Source of the DNA: Oikopleura dioica
Lineage: Eukaryota > Chordata > Appendicularia > Copelata > Oikopleuridae
Direction of reading: 5' to 3'
Assembly: GCA_907165135.1 (NCBI GenBank)
Contig: OU015569.1
Location: forward strand, 5,208,001 to 5,272,000
Length of the DNA: 64,000 nucleotides
Shown here: positions 23,143 through 35,386 of the stretch, piece by piece
Layout of the letters: every line of letters begins with the position of its first letter
Position numbering within the stretch: position 1 is the first letter of the stretch
Notes under the pieces: model-generated
What the model saw: only the letters and a program-made list of their open reading frames with translations
What the model was told of the DNA's origin: nothing
Database searches by the model: none
Translations under genes and position numbers: made by a program

Positions 23143-26100
23143 TTAGGTACTGTGGCTCCGCGATTTCAGCTCGTGGTTGTATCTCCAGTCGCCTTTCGCG
23201 TTTTTCGTAAAGAGTTTTTGCTGGTAAGTGATTTTGTTCTCCTCGCGGTATTTGCGCTCGTCACGCTGCTTCTGCTCCAGACGACGCTTTCCAGTTGTCG
23301 CTTTTTCGATGTCGTTGATTTTCAAATTCTGAATATTGCTGTTTAAGTCACTATACAAGTGGACTCGGTTTTTACCTCTGTAACGTCCTTCCAGAGACGC
23401 CTTGATTCTGTTGGTTCTTGCTGGCTAATACTTTTGACAAACTTTCGACTAACTGGAATTTTGCGAGTATCAACAAACTCGTTGGGGCCTCGCTTTTCAC
23501 CATTCACATTTTCAGTCCAGTGAAAGTCCGCGTTCCATTCTCCCTCGAATTCCGCAAAGGGTTTCTTTGCCTTAATAAGTTACGATGAATTCGTTTTCAT
23601 TATTCGAAGTTACGTTTGGCTCGAAGCACTGTGCGCTGACTTTATGCATCTTGCCACCAATGAAGGATTTCGTATGGAACTTGACGTCCGCACGGTAGCC
23701 AGTCGATGACGTCAGCTTCGTGTCACCACCAAGTTCCACCCAAGGTACGGTTAAAATCGACCGACAGTAGCCACACGGAAATGTCAGCTCGTAGCTTTCG
23801 TTTAGATCCAAAAGTTCTGGAAACATTTTATATTTGATTTGGTATCACGGAAGACTCACCAAGCTTCCCATTTCCGATATTCTCGACTCCTATAGACAAG
23901 CCGTGGAACTGTGATTTCGTCCAGATATGCCCACTAAACTGTATCCTTTTTTGGACATTTTCTGCGTAGAAAGCAGACACAGGAGGATGGTGGGAGACTT
24001 GCTCGGCCAGAAAGCTGACATCGTCCTCTTTCGACCAAGGAACTGGGCCTCGTTTATTCAAAGGGCTTTCTGAGTCTGGAGAGCCAGTCTTCCAAAAGCA
24101 GCGGAATGTTTCCCCAATTATAGGATTGTATGGCTAATTTCAAGTGTGACGCAGATCAATAATGTATTCACTCTACCTTTTTGGCAACAGAACCGTTTCG
24201 ACCTGCATGAAAGGAGGTCAAATACCATTTGATTACAGCAATCAATCTTTCACGCGGCGTGGGGAAAGTTGGAATCATGGAGAAAAAATCAGGATGAGCA
24301 AAGAAGTCGGAATACATTTCCAGCAGCGACCTCCGTTCCAAGATAAATGTTGGCAGTACAACTGACAGCATTATTTAAATTCCATAGCATGCAAAAATTT
24401 ACCTGTTGTGAGATCCATGCCGATTCTCACTTGCTTGATTAGGTGCAGAATGACTGACTTGTGGGCTTCAACGCCCTCCCCTTCCTTGCCCCCTCTATCA
24501 TTTTCTTCTTCCATAAATTCAACTGGCTCTTGTCCACTCATCCTAAAAATAGAGATAGCTTCTTTGACTTCAAAAGAGAGTAAGATGACGCATTTGGGTG
24601 TCAAAATTTTACGATAGGCAAAGACCCGAAATGTCACTTGCTAAATGCAGTCAGTCGAGAGTTGATTGCCCTAAATACCTTTGCGATGAAAGTGATTTCT
24701 TAAGTCTCTAGAAAGGAAAGCGGACTCGCGCCGATTCGATAAAAATCCATTGGCGTTGGGCAACCGCAAATGGTTGAACCCCTTAGGGAGTCAAGTATAT
24801 ACGACCCTGAGTAGAATTAAAAATTAACTTCATTGCCATCGTCCAGCATGTACATCTAGTGCGCTTTCACTGGCGATCGCAAAGTGACATTTATTATGAA
24901 CAATCTAGCTGTACGTGCCGTAGTTACCTCTAACCCGTTCCTCTGTGTCCGGCGTTTTATAATTTATTTATCGAATTGGTGTTACACAGAGCGACGTTTT
25001 AACGAGCTTTAGATTTCCTTTTTTATTGGTCCCGCGGATTCAGAGGGCAAAGGAGAAGATGATTTAGACAGCCCGATAATGAGGTCTCTGTTATTTTCCC
25101 GTAAAATGCGCGAACAATGAAAGTAATCACTATAAAACTTACATGACTCTATGCTCTGATACATCGTCGCAATCATGGAATTCATCGTCCGAGCTTGTCA
25201 GCGTTTCCTGATGGCTCACCGCGATTGGGCTAAAGTCGCTCATAGAATCACATTTTTTCTCTTTGACGGCAATCTCGGCAGACGAGTTATTTTTCGTCTC
25301 ATCGACTTGTTTGGACCGGTTGCTCTCTTTGCTGCTTCCAGCTGCAGCGCGCAACATAAGGGCTCCTTCGGCACCGTTTTCTATCAGACCAGATGTGAGT
25401 GTTGCTACGCAAGATCGATACGCGATAAATTAACGATTCGATTATATATGGCCTTTTGGCTTCCAGTCTACTTAAGATATTAAGGGAGTGACGAGTGATT
25501 TTAGGAATATTAGATCCTTTCCTAAAGTAGCTGCTTCCGTTGCCGATGAGTTTTGTGTTTCGATTTGAATCTTTTCTATGAGCTGCAGATATTGTTCCGC
25601 TTCTTCTATTCGGCGCTGGATGTCTCCGTTTTCATCGATGAAAAGCTTTGAAAGTATCAATTATTTGCTCTTTTCGATTTCATGAAATCAAGGAAGAATA
25701 CGAGTAGACCATAACAAAATTAGCCTTAAATTGACACTTTCCTGATTGTTCGTTTTGGAGTTTCGGATGGCGTTGTCAAGCTCTGACACCCATTTATCTC
25801 GCTCAACAATATCGGGCGCCTGAGAAAAAAATGACGTCGCAGTTCGCAATGACTGGTGATACCTGAAAGTGATAAGTGTGATCGTCCACTGTAACACTAA
25901 AGTTACAGTCCTCTTCGATGTTCAGCAATGCTTGTTCGAGTGAGAGTTGTCCACGTTTTTCACCGATTTGACGTTTTTCTTTTGAAGTATAATAGGTAAG
26001 AATGTTATCTTGAAGCACAAACCATCGCCACGCCCAGCCCCTCATTACGTTAGTCCACTATCTTTGGTTCATAAAAGTCGAACTTTAACGATAACAAACA

Positions 26101-26215
26101 TGCGAAAGGAAAGAAACTCAAACACGATTAAATTGAACCCAAATCTTGCAAAGTGGCCCCTCATGTCCCCGGTACAGGCCATTCTTACGATACAAGTTCG
26201 ACCGGCTTAAAAATG
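23143..26215 (-). CDS. OSBPL9: Oxysterol-binding-protein-related protein, ORP9-like
   Basis: A lipid-transfer protein of ER-Golgi contacts. The PH domain begins [21 protein letters not shown], followed by [11 protein letters not shown] and [12 protein letters not shown], closest to ORP9. Next come a coiled-coil exon ([19 protein letters not shown]) and an acidic FFAT-like stretch ([11 protein letters not shown]) for VAP binding. The ORD has [34 protein letters not shown] and the hallmark EQVSHHPP (around 23,990). It ends in a basic region ([16 protein letters not shown]), stop TAA 23143-23145. The first exon's true start is not resolved. Its donor is either GT two codons later than the vertebrate boundary or non-canonical. 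An intron of ~480 nt (about 24,650-25,135) shows no insert I recognise. Confidence 0.8.
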
Positions 26216-26546
26216 GAATGCGTGTTAGTAATCGTGAGGCTGGCTGGCTTGGCTTAGTTGCAATGAATAAAACGGGTACAGTGCTAGGGTAATCAAAGAA
26301 TGAGTTAATCAGCTCATGTGATAAATTTAATAAATAAGTAATTTTGGATGAATCAAAACTGATAGGCTTTTTCACTTCCATTTTCTCCTTTCTTTGCGCA
26401 AATACAGTCAATCTATAATGATTATTCAATGAAGACAAGGCCTTTTTCTATCAAAAATATAGTGTGAGTACAAAAATATACAAGGCAGGTAACAATGTAC
26501 TAGAAAATGGAAACAGAACTGGAAATGGGGCGAAATTGAAAGTCTT

Positions 26547-28101
26547 TCAATTTCCATCTTCAAAGTAACGCTCCAGCGATACGTTCTTTTGAGGCACTAG
26601 CATGAGAGGCTTCTGGTTTTGCTTTTCATTCTCTTCGCCGTCAACCTTCAGGCATATAATAATTTATTCCTTCATTTTATTGAACTTATAAGAACCTTTA
26701 CATCCCCTGCTCCTGCTGGATCTGGCGGGTTAATTTCAGTCGCCACAACAGTTGGTCGCTCTCCATTTGCTCCGACGGGGCTATTTGGCCGCTGACTAGA
26801 ATTTAAAGTTACTATTATCGATTTTCAGGAGATAATTATGATATAAGAAGATTTTTCTTACTGGGCAGATCTCGTCCACTTGACTGGTTTAGTATAGTTG
26901 GTGCCAAGTTGAGTTGCGGAGAGCGAATAATCAATATCGCTGCGCTTTTTGAGTAGCTCCTGCACATGTGCGTAACCAGAAGGCAGTCCATCTAAATCAC
27001 TAGCAATGAATTAACAGGACACAAGCCATACTGTGGTGGCCGTAGTCGACGAGTGTGTGCGCTTCGTGTCTTCTTTGCAGACGAAGGGATTCTTGCGACT
27101 GTGAAATTCTGAAATCGTTCCATTTTCGCAAGAAATTGATTTCATTTCGCGTAACATCTTTATCATCTAAACCCAAATGTAATCATTAAAATTCGATCTC
27201 AACTTTACCTATCTGAGTTATTTTCATGACGTTGAGAATGATGTGGTCTCTGTATTTGGACATTTTAGCGATGGGGTTTCCTTTCATGTACACATAGCGC
27301 AGCTCGCGACAGTGCTCTAGCACTTTTAACTCGTTGAAGCGGGTGATATTATTGTCCTCGCAGCGGAGACTGACAAGTTTGGGCAAGAAAGCACAAAATT
27401 CTAGCGTAGCAAGGCCGTTTCCAGAGACATTCAACACTTAAATCAATGTAATCTTCACTATTTTCTGTGAATAATGTTCGCGAGAAAGATTCTACAAAAT
27501 CAGATCAAATAGTTATTTTTGAAAAATTTCTGTCCAAATTTACCTTCTAAGTTTTTCAAAGTGGAGAGAGATTCCGGCTCAAGATGCATTTTTTCTCCAG
27601 GAAAGAGCTTCTGGTTCTCGATGTGAAGCTCAAGCAAGTTGTCCAAGTTTGTGAGTCCTTCAATAACCTTTTTGAACTCTTTACGAGGGAAAAGAGGCTA
27701 TGCTTTACCTGAATTCGGTTCTTGCCAGCGTAGATCTTTTCCAGTTTGCTGAGGCGAGAGACGCTGTCCAGTTCGAAAAGGGAGTTATTTATAATGTAAA
27801 GATGCGTCAAGTTTGGCGATGTCTCAACGCCACGAAGGGATTCGATGTCGTTGTTGCGTACGTAGAGCTTGACAAGATTTTTTAACTGAGACAGGTCCCC
27901 GATGACCTTCAGCTTCATGTCGTTGCATCGCACTGTAAGTAGACGACCAAGCAAGGCTGAAAGAATCGTTTTCGATCAAATTTCGCAAAGTGCTTCAAGA
28001 TGACATAGGCATCCTGACTTACACTGATCGGACTCTTCGAATCGTCTTTCTTTTGCATACTTTTGCAGCACAAACTTGCTGTTGAGTATGTCTTTCGACA
28101 T
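26547..28101 (-). CDS. PPP1R42: Protein phosphatase 1 regulatory subunit 42 (leucine-rich repeat)
   Basis: An SDS22-type leucine-rich-repeat protein linked to PP1 and centrosomes. The ATG at 28099-28101 starts MSKDILNSKFVLQKYAKERR. LRRs follow: LSQLKNLVKLYVRNNDI, SPNLTHLYIINNSLFELDSV, LSKLEKIYAGKNRIQ, VIEGLTNLDNLLELHIENQK, LEVLNVSGNGLATLEF and FLPKLVSLRCEDNNITRF. The diagnostic insert HIENQKLFPGEKMHLEP corresponds to HVENQRLPLGEKLLFDP in the vertebrate protein. An LRR-cap-like segment (GNPIAKMSKYRDHIILNVMK) precedes a disordered C-terminus ending LERYFEDGN, stop TGA 26547-26549. It lies 74 bp after the ISY1 stop. Confidence 0.8.
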
Positions 28102-28175
28102 ACTATCTGAACGTAGAAATTGTTATTTTAATGGGTTTGACAACATTGTTGGTAGGTGAGATCAGGCAGTAAAAA

Positions 28176-29336
28176 TTATCCTAGAAGAATTCTAGCTTCG
28201 ACAGATTGGGACGAGAGCGTTTCGTTCGCATAAGTTTGTAAGAGCTCAATTTTTTTCTTCCGGAGCATTGCTGCTTGGATTTCATCCTAAATACAGCGTG
28301 AAAGGGGGAACTTTGGATTAATGTCCTTGCCTGGGTAGGAACAGGAACGTGCGCAGCTCTAAAGGTTTTTTCACCCGTAGCACTTGAGACTTCTTCAATC
28401 TTTTCACTTTCGGGTTTCTTCTCGCTCGTTTCTTTTTTCTCTTTTGACTTGCTTGGATCGCCCACAGCGAGGCCGGCAAAGTTCTCGTTGACTGGATCTA
28501 GATCAGTATTTCGCGGCTCCGTTGCGTAAATGTCCTGGTCCCAGTCATCTAGAAAAAAGGTGAATATAAGAACCAAAGTGCTACAATTATCACCGTTTTT
28601 CATTGCCGCCAATTCTTTGTCCATTTCATAATTTTCGATTGCTTCTGCTCTCGCTTTCCTCTCTGCCTCAGCCTCGTGCGGGAGTACTTGGCCGTCCTCT
28701 TCGTCCATGTATCCAAAATAATGAGCGTCAACATATCTAGAAGAATTTTATATTTATTTTTTGTGAATTCGACAAAACCTCATATATTCTGCGCGAGTCT
28801 TTTTTATAGGCTTAGGCGGGTCTGGCTCAAAGAGTTCCTTAACTCCTGGCAGGTCTTTTGCCGCCCCAAAATACTTGTAACCCCGATTCCACTGTAGCTC
28901 CTTCCCGTCATTGTCCAGCATTTTGTTACTAAAAACTGTTGATAAAAGAAAAACGATTTCAAAGACAACCTGGATATATAATCTGGGCCTCCTAGCTTTT
29001 TGATTCTTTCTTCCCAATGCCTCTTTTCGCGTATCAACTTGTTGATTTCGTCGTTGAGATCTCTGAGACGGAATTCACCAAGGCCAGCGTTTTGGATTTG
29101 CGCCATTTTTTGCGAGATCTCCTGGATGATTTCACGTCGCCATCTTTTGCAACTCCTGGAGCAAACGTAATAAGAAGATCGACGGTGTCTCCCACAAACC
29201 TGACATCAGAGCATTCCTCCGCGAGAAAAGGTCGTTTTCTAACTCCGTTGTAGCGACCGCCGCTGGTTTCGGAGTCGATCTTGAGCTGACGCCATCGGGC
29301 GAGCGCCGTCATCGCCTTCTCCGAATTACGCGCCAT
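28176..29336 (-). CDS. ISY1: Pre-mRNA splicing factor ISY1
   Basis: A spliceosome component of the NineTeen complex. The start MARNSEKAMTALARWRQLK at 29334-29336 is near identical to animal ISY1. It continues with VAQIQNAGLGEFRLRDLNDE, NKLIREKRHWEERIKKLGGP, NRGYKYFGAAKDLPGVKELF and an acidic linker. The end is EIQAAMLRKKKIELLQTYAN ... VEARILLG, stop TAA 28176-28178. Introns are 35-60 nt. It sits 64 bp from the MRPL21 stop upstream and 74 bp from PPP1R42 downstream, so it is very likely in an operon. Confidence 0.95.
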
Positions 29337-29400
29337 TCTTGTCTAAACTCGTCATCGATTATTAATCCAAATTTACCGCATATTCTTATCTTCTTTGACT

Positions 29401-30024
29401 TTAACTCAGAGTTGGTTTAACAGTTACGGAATTAATTCTAAAAGTAGTGTAAACTTCGCGTTTGAAAGAGAGCGCCGGTTTCCGCGGTGCACGTGGATTC
29501 CGGAATCGCACGAACGGCGTCTCATTAATTCTTTTCTCCACGCATGTTCCAATCACTGAAATACTAATATATCTACTGAAAGCTGTATAAATGATACCTT
29601 CCACAATTTCACTAGATATTGTCGGTCTCCCAACAAGGGTGAAATCTGTGCTCCCAGCAGTAAGAACATGCTCGAATTTGATTTCATCACCAGCTTTACA
29701 AGGCCAATCAGCAGGAACTTCCAGCAAGTCACCATTTGTCACTCTGACTTGATTGGATTCAACGTTCAATATAGCGAAATTCGGACTATTGGAGGTCTTT
29801 ATCGCTTCGTTAATCTGTTCACAGAGCTGGGATGATTCTGCACTGGAAACAGATGCTATAAGTAGGACATGCAATTAAATATATTAACACAAGGTCATTG
29901 AAAGCGATCAAATAGAGGATGATTTTCTAAACTAATTTTTACCTGGAGGTTGTGGCTTGGCAAATCTATCGTAGTAGGAAGGAACTCTAACCGAGGCGAG
30001 TCTTTTCAAAGAAGTACGAATCAT
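29401..30024 (-). CDS. MRPL21: Mitochondrial ribosomal protein bL21m
   Basis: A large-subunit mitoribosome protein. The first exon (ATG 30022-30024) has a basic, acid-free targeting-like start (MIRTSLKRLASVRVPSYYDR). The second covers FAILNVESNQVRVTNGDLLE, GDEIKFEHVLTAGSTDFTLV and GRPTISSEI, which fit the bL21 beta fold. The C-terminus (KREVYTTFRINSVTVKP) matches the family end (VLRINSIEI). Stop TAA 29401-29403. It lies 64 bp before the ISY1 start. Confidence 0.8.
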
Positions 30025-30383
30025 GAATCTCCCAATCTACCAATAAATGCATTGAGTCAAAGTAAGAGAACATGATTCCTAGGAGAGAAGAAAATACAAA
30101 CGTAAAAGAATGATTAGAAGGAAAAACAAGAGCATTAAGACGATTTCGTACTGAATTAAAAATAATAACACGGTTTCGACAGTTTTGATTACTGAGACTG
30201 AATTTAGTAAGGGTTAAGTAAGGAAATTTGGCTCGATTTGAAAGAGAATAGACTTAAAGGCGAAAGAATGAATGTGTTCTTGAATGCATATCATGATTCG
30301 TGGCGAGAGGAACAGATTGAAACTGTCGATTAAGAGCGAGATGAGAGGAACTTGAAGTACAAAGCCCCGGAAAATGCAACTCA

Positions 30384-31326
30384 TCACCAGTGCATTTTTC
30401 CTTTCTTCTTCATCATCTTTTTCTGTTTTTTAAGACGTTTGCGCTCATGCTAAAAAATATATGAAAATTATCAATGTCTTATATTCCTTGAAGTGTCATT
30501 GCATAGCGAAAAAAACGCTTTTCCATTAAAAAAATAACACCCGGTGACTAAAAATATATATTTGTGAGTTTTTCGTCATGATTATTTGATTAGTTTTATA
30601 ATAACTGCAAGCAACTACATAAAGATCGTTTTATAAAGTTATTATAAAGGCTATTCTGATCAAAGAACCGCAACCTTCATAAAAGCTCTCTGCCAACGTG
30701 GATCACTCTTCAAAGAGAAAGATGGGCGCTCCCTGGGAAGTAGCTTTTACCTTTGGAAGGTGCTTCCATCCGTCATCAGAGGAACAAGATGATGAAGAGG
30801 ACGACGAGGAGCCGCGTCGATGTCTATGATGCTTGTGTGGCTTGTAGTGTCCCCCATGGCCGCCATATCCGCCCATAGGGCCTCCATATCCACCTGGTGG
30901 AGCGTGAGGTGGAGGGAGACCACCTCCAGTGTGTGATGGGTAAGGTGCGGGCGGTGCGCCTCCATATCCACCATGAGGATTGTAGTTAGGATGACCTCCT
31001 GGAGCAGGATATCCACCGCCCATAGGAGGAGGACCACCAGGATTTGGATAACCTCCATGCTGCGGAGGATATCCTCCCGGCTGACCCTGGTTAGGAGGAT
31101 ATGCTGGGTAACCTGGAGCACCACCCGGTCCACCAGGCATGCCTGGTTGTGGATACCCAGTGTTAGGAGGATACCCAGATGCCGGTGGTGCTGAAGGTTG
31201 TGCACCGGGATAACCGCCTTGGTTTTGGGGCGGATACCCACCACCCGGGGGTCCTTGGGGGTACCCACCTCCAGGTGGCCCTTGTGGCGGATAACCACCG
31301 CCGCCACCAGGATACGGGTAAGACAT
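30384..31326 (-). CDS. Proline/glycine/tyrosine-rich GYPP-repeat protein
   Basis: A low-complexity protein of about 215 residues. After MSYPYPGGGGGYPPQGPPGG come some twenty Gly-Tyr-Pro-Pro type repeats, then Gly/His-rich blocks (GGYGGHGGHYKPHKHHRHRR), a poly-Ser run with one Cys (SSSSSSSSCSSDDGWKHLPK) and a short basic last exon (HERKRLKKQKKMMKKKGKMH). Stop TGA 30384-30386; ATG 31324-31326. XYPPX-repeat proteins such as plant GPRP/A3 and annexin A7 N-termini share this layout. The function is unknown, and orthology cannot be assigned from composition. It lies 134 bp after the POFUT2 stop. Confidence 0.7.
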
Positions 31327-31460
31327 TTTTTCTAAACAAATGAAACTGAATAAAGATTGATCTACAGAATTTCGTTATTGCGATAGACAGAAATGAAGAA
31401 GTTTTAGTATCAGCGTGTAATGAACTAGAAGAGGAAGCAATCGTGAATTGAATAATGGTA

Positions 31461-33060
31461 TTAGTAGTGTCTTCCTGGCTCGTAAACAATTTTCCAGTGA
31501 GTGTGATGATCGCAGCACTTATGTTTTTTCGTATCCTCTCGCTCGTCGATCCCCTTGCTTCGGTCGACAATACAAGTACGCTGCCGATCATCTGGACAAA
31601 GCCTAAAGAAGTGTGTTTTCACACCAATAAGAGATCATTTTACCGATTGTAAGTCCTATCAGGATCAAATCCCATAATTTCACGCTCTTCCTGAATTCTG
31701 AAACTGAACGTGGACTCTTTGGATCCGACAAAGTATCGACCATTGGCGCAGATTATTTGATCAATGATAGCGACTCCCCCTTTTTGAATTTTTCTCTGCT
31801 TCTGGAGTCGGTTCGTAAAAGAAAACCTAGATAATCGTCTTCATAGAAGTTAAACGTTTCTCCGACCTTATCCGCGCCAAGAAGCTTTTTCATCTCTTCC
31901 CTTTCACCTTGAACACCATCAGTAGCAATGAAGACTTTATTAACACCGTAGATTTCCATTTGCTTCTTTATTTCCTTTGCAGCGCCTTTCAACGATGGGA
32001 GCTCTTTTTTGCGAGCGTAAAGAAAGTCTTTTCTGCGCAGATGAACAGCGATATATGCGCCACCAAGTGCGTCCGGCTTTGTGATGTCCCGTTCAACGGA
32101 ATCCCACGACTCATTCCAGATATCAGTTCGATCGTCTACATCGTTAGAATCCAGAAACTGAGATCGGAACTTGGCGGCTTCTTCTCGAAGCTCTTTCAAT
32201 AAGTAATTTAGCTGTCAGTAGAGGCACAAAACGAACCTTTATTGAAAACCATCGATCGGCGTGCACTCCAGTAATCGTACTGTCCATAAAATTTGTGCAA
32301 AACGTTCTCAGCTCGATCGAGGAGAATTGACCGCGCAGTAGTATTTCCACCATTCAAAGGCTCGACAAGGACAGACGAAAATCCTTGCACCGATACGCAT
32401 TTGAAGTTTACTGCGTGCGTGGAAGGATAGCCAAAGAACCAACCTCGGTATTTTTTGTCTGATAAGGCTGGTGAGATCAAAATTCGAAAACAATACAGTA
32501 AAATGAAACCTAGCCCTGCGTCAGTTTCATAAACTGGAGCGTCAATGCAGTCGCGCTCATGAACTCTTTCAACAAAGCCGCCGTCTCCCCAACCCTCCGC
32601 GTATCGCTGTAGATACCAAACTTCGTCAATTTTGTCTTCCCCGATGGCTTCAAAGTAATCGGTAAGTTCCATCACGGGAATATAGCGATTGAGCTGGTCT
32701 ACTTCGAAAAATGTACTCCATTTGATTCTCATTTTGGTTTGATCTATGAACTCCGCATAGAAATAAGAGAAAACTGGTTCAAATTTCTAGCTTAAACCTA
32801 TTCCTCGACTGTTCCATGTCCCTCTCTTGCCAATGGTAGCCTATTCTACCCCATGGGGGCAAAACCAACGTCCAGTCATACTGACCATCTTTCCGAAGTT
32901 CTTTGACCAGATTTGCGATTCTTATATAGACGTCTCTGCGTAAGTTGAATCCTTCCCCAGGATTCGTGTCATACAACAAATAACGCTTTGGCCTGTCGCC
33001 AACCTCGGCCAATGCTACCTGCAGAAAAAACGACAATAGACAACACGGAATCGAGCGCAT
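31461..33060 (-). CDS. POFUT2: GDP-fucose protein O-fucosyltransferase 2
   Basis: An ER enzyme adding O-fucose to thrombospondin type-1 repeats. A signal peptide ([18 protein letters not shown]) starts at 33058-33060. Family blocks in order are [112 protein letters not shown] (the HLRRKDF donor-binding motif), [30 protein letters not shown] and [18 protein letters not shown]. The end is [13 protein letters not shown], stop TAA 31461-31463. The length matches the vertebrate enzyme. It is 145 bp from the NOP56 stop. Confidence 0.92.
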
Positions 33061-33205
33061 TTAATTCGATCTATCTAAGAACGCCGAATTTAGATGGAAG
33101 TATGTCAGGACTCTTTTTTTGTTCAGATGTTGTTGGACAGATTAATAATACTAAAGCACAACATCTTCAGCAGAGAGTACCAAGAAGGTAACCTTGCTGC
33201 AAGGT

Positions 33206-35223
33206 TTACTCTTCAGCTGCCTTCTTTTTTTTCTTCTTTTTCTTCTTCTTCTCGGAGCTGTCAACTTCGACCTAGGGAAAATAATTTAGAAAATGCAATC
33301 GGGAAACAAAGCGTTACCTCCTGAGAGGTCTCCTCTGTCACAGCCTCAGCCTCGGCCTCCTCGCTTGCCGCTTCCTTCGACTTCTTCTTCTTTTTTTTCT
33401 TTTTGACCTAGACAGGCCATAATTTTTTCTGGAAGAACTATTTACTTACCTCGGTCGAATCGGTCTCGGGCTCGACGGAAGCTTCCTCAGCCTCCTCACT
33501 CGCTTCCTCCTTTACTTTCTTCTTCTTCTTTTTCTTTTTGGGAGTTTCCTCCGTAACTTCTTCTGAGGCCTCCTTCATCAGAGTTAGATTTAGAAGCTTA
33601 ATAAAAGAGATACCTCGGATGGTTCTTCTTTGACCTTATCCTTCTTCTTTTTCTTCTTCTTGGAAGGAGTTTCCGAGGTGTCGACGTCGTCGACGGCTTC
33701 GATCTTTCGCTTAGTAGGAGCGAGCTCTGCCTTCTAATAATGCTTTTAAGAAATGATTTTGAAATAACTTATTATACCTCCTCGTCTTCTGGCTGGGCTT
33801 TCTTGACGGCTTCCATAGCCTCCTTCATAACGTCGATGTTCTTTCGTGGTACATCTCCGTCCTCATACATTTTGAGTCGCTCTTCGACCTGTTCTTTGAG
33901 CTTGTCTCCGAAGATGTTGTTGGGATTTTCGGAGAAGGCGTCAATACGAGACGCAATGGAACATTTGTTGGCAAGGAATCGGGAAATTCGACCTAAATCA
34001 TGTCAAACTCTCGTTGAGTGAAGTTGACTTTACCCTTGTTTTTGGCAGTGGCTCGACCAATAAAGGTAGAGTGGAAAAGAAGACCGTACTTGGGAGTATT
34101 TCCCTTTGTTTTGAGGGCTCGGAAAAGAGCCTTCTCAGCACCGAGAATTTGGACAGTAGAGGCGGGATACTGAAGAAATGAATAAAACAGCTTAGATCAA
34201 CCTTTTTTACCTTGGCAAGTTTGGTCAAAGAGCCAGCGTGGGAGATAAGTCGAGCGCCGACGACGTCGCCGATAAGAGCGGCAAGTGATGGAGCGACGTT
34301 GCTCATCTTGTCACTGAGGTACTGCTGGAGCTTCTTTCGGTAGTCAGCGAGGCTGATAACCTTTTTGGCGAAGATCTCGATGTTGATCAGATCAAATTCG
34401 GAAATGTCCATTCCCATGGAAGCTCGAGCACAGTCGCAGATGGCCTGCGTCTTTGCAGTGTCCATGACGACTTTTTCGATGGATTCAACAAGCTCGTCAC
34501 TTGGGTTGGTAAGGTTCTTTCGCATTTTGATGAGACCGATCAGTTGACAGTACTGATAGTTGTCGTTGACGAGACGAACCATCTCTGGGAAGTGGTAGCC
34601 GTACCACTCGCGCACTCGCATGGCAAAGGTGTTGATATCCTTGTCGAGCTGGTCGATAAGAGCGATGGCCTACGTTGATATCTAACACAAGAATTGCATT
34701 TTTGATATTTACCTGGATGACCATGTTGTCCATTCGATTGACGTTGAACTTGACCTTGGTTCGTGAGTAAGAGTGCGAGAGACCAAGCTGGGCGCCGCCT
34801 TCTTTTTCAGATTCAAAGGCTTGATCAACTTGTCGATGTTCTGTCGAACGCCTCGACAGACTTCAAGGACAATGTCGCCTCCAGCAACGCTCATGTCAAG
34901 CTCTTCCTTGACGACCTGAAGGAGTCGCTGGTCATTGATACCGACAGACTGACCCTTCGGGACATTGTTGACGAGGAATTTTTCAAGTCAGCGTGGATAA
35001 GACCTAATCGATGGTGAATAAGAGACGATTTTTGATGATTACCTTCAGAGATAGCATTCATGTTATCCAGGGCAATTGCCGCGGATGTGAAGGGCTGGAA
35101 AGCCTTCAGCTTTACAAGCTGGCTGAAGCTAGCCCAGTCGTTGGCATTGAGCTCGCTGATGTCATCGGTTTGCTCACAGTGAACAAGGACGTAGCCCGAT
35201 GCATGTTCGAATAATACGAACAT
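33206..35223 (-). CDS. NOP56: Box C/D snoRNP core protein NOP56
   Basis: A nucleolar protein of the 2'-O-methylation snoRNP. The N-terminal domain [15 protein letters not shown] is followed by [19 protein letters not shown], then the coiled coil. The NOP domain reads [40 protein letters not shown] and [20 protein letters not shown] with [13 protein letters not shown]. The C-terminal tail is made of alternating Lys-rich and Glu/Ser-rich exons (KKKKKKKK and [10 protein letters not shown]), stop TAA 33206-33208. ATG 35221-35223. In vertebrates, introns of this gene host C/D snoRNAs; here the introns are ~40 nt and too short to do so. Confidence 0.93.
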
Positions 35224-35386
35224 TGTCTGAAAGATTCATCAGTCAACAAGAGTACTTTTGTTTGGAGTTATATTGCAAGTACTTTGAATTTGACATATTG
35301 AGATGAAATATTGCAAGGATGAAAGAAAATACGAAAATACGAGAGGTTAAGAAGCAAGGTGTTTTAACAGTTATAAATATATAAAA

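Noticed and set aside
30747-31307. A second 186-codon minus-strand frame over the GYPP gene
   Set aside because: It is a shifted reading of a strongly repetitive coding sequence; the GYPP frame has the proper start and a matching last exon.
33206-35223. C/D box snoRNAs in NOP56 introns, as in vertebrates
   Set aside because: The introns are about 40 nt, too short for a snoRNA, and no paired C and D boxes were seen.
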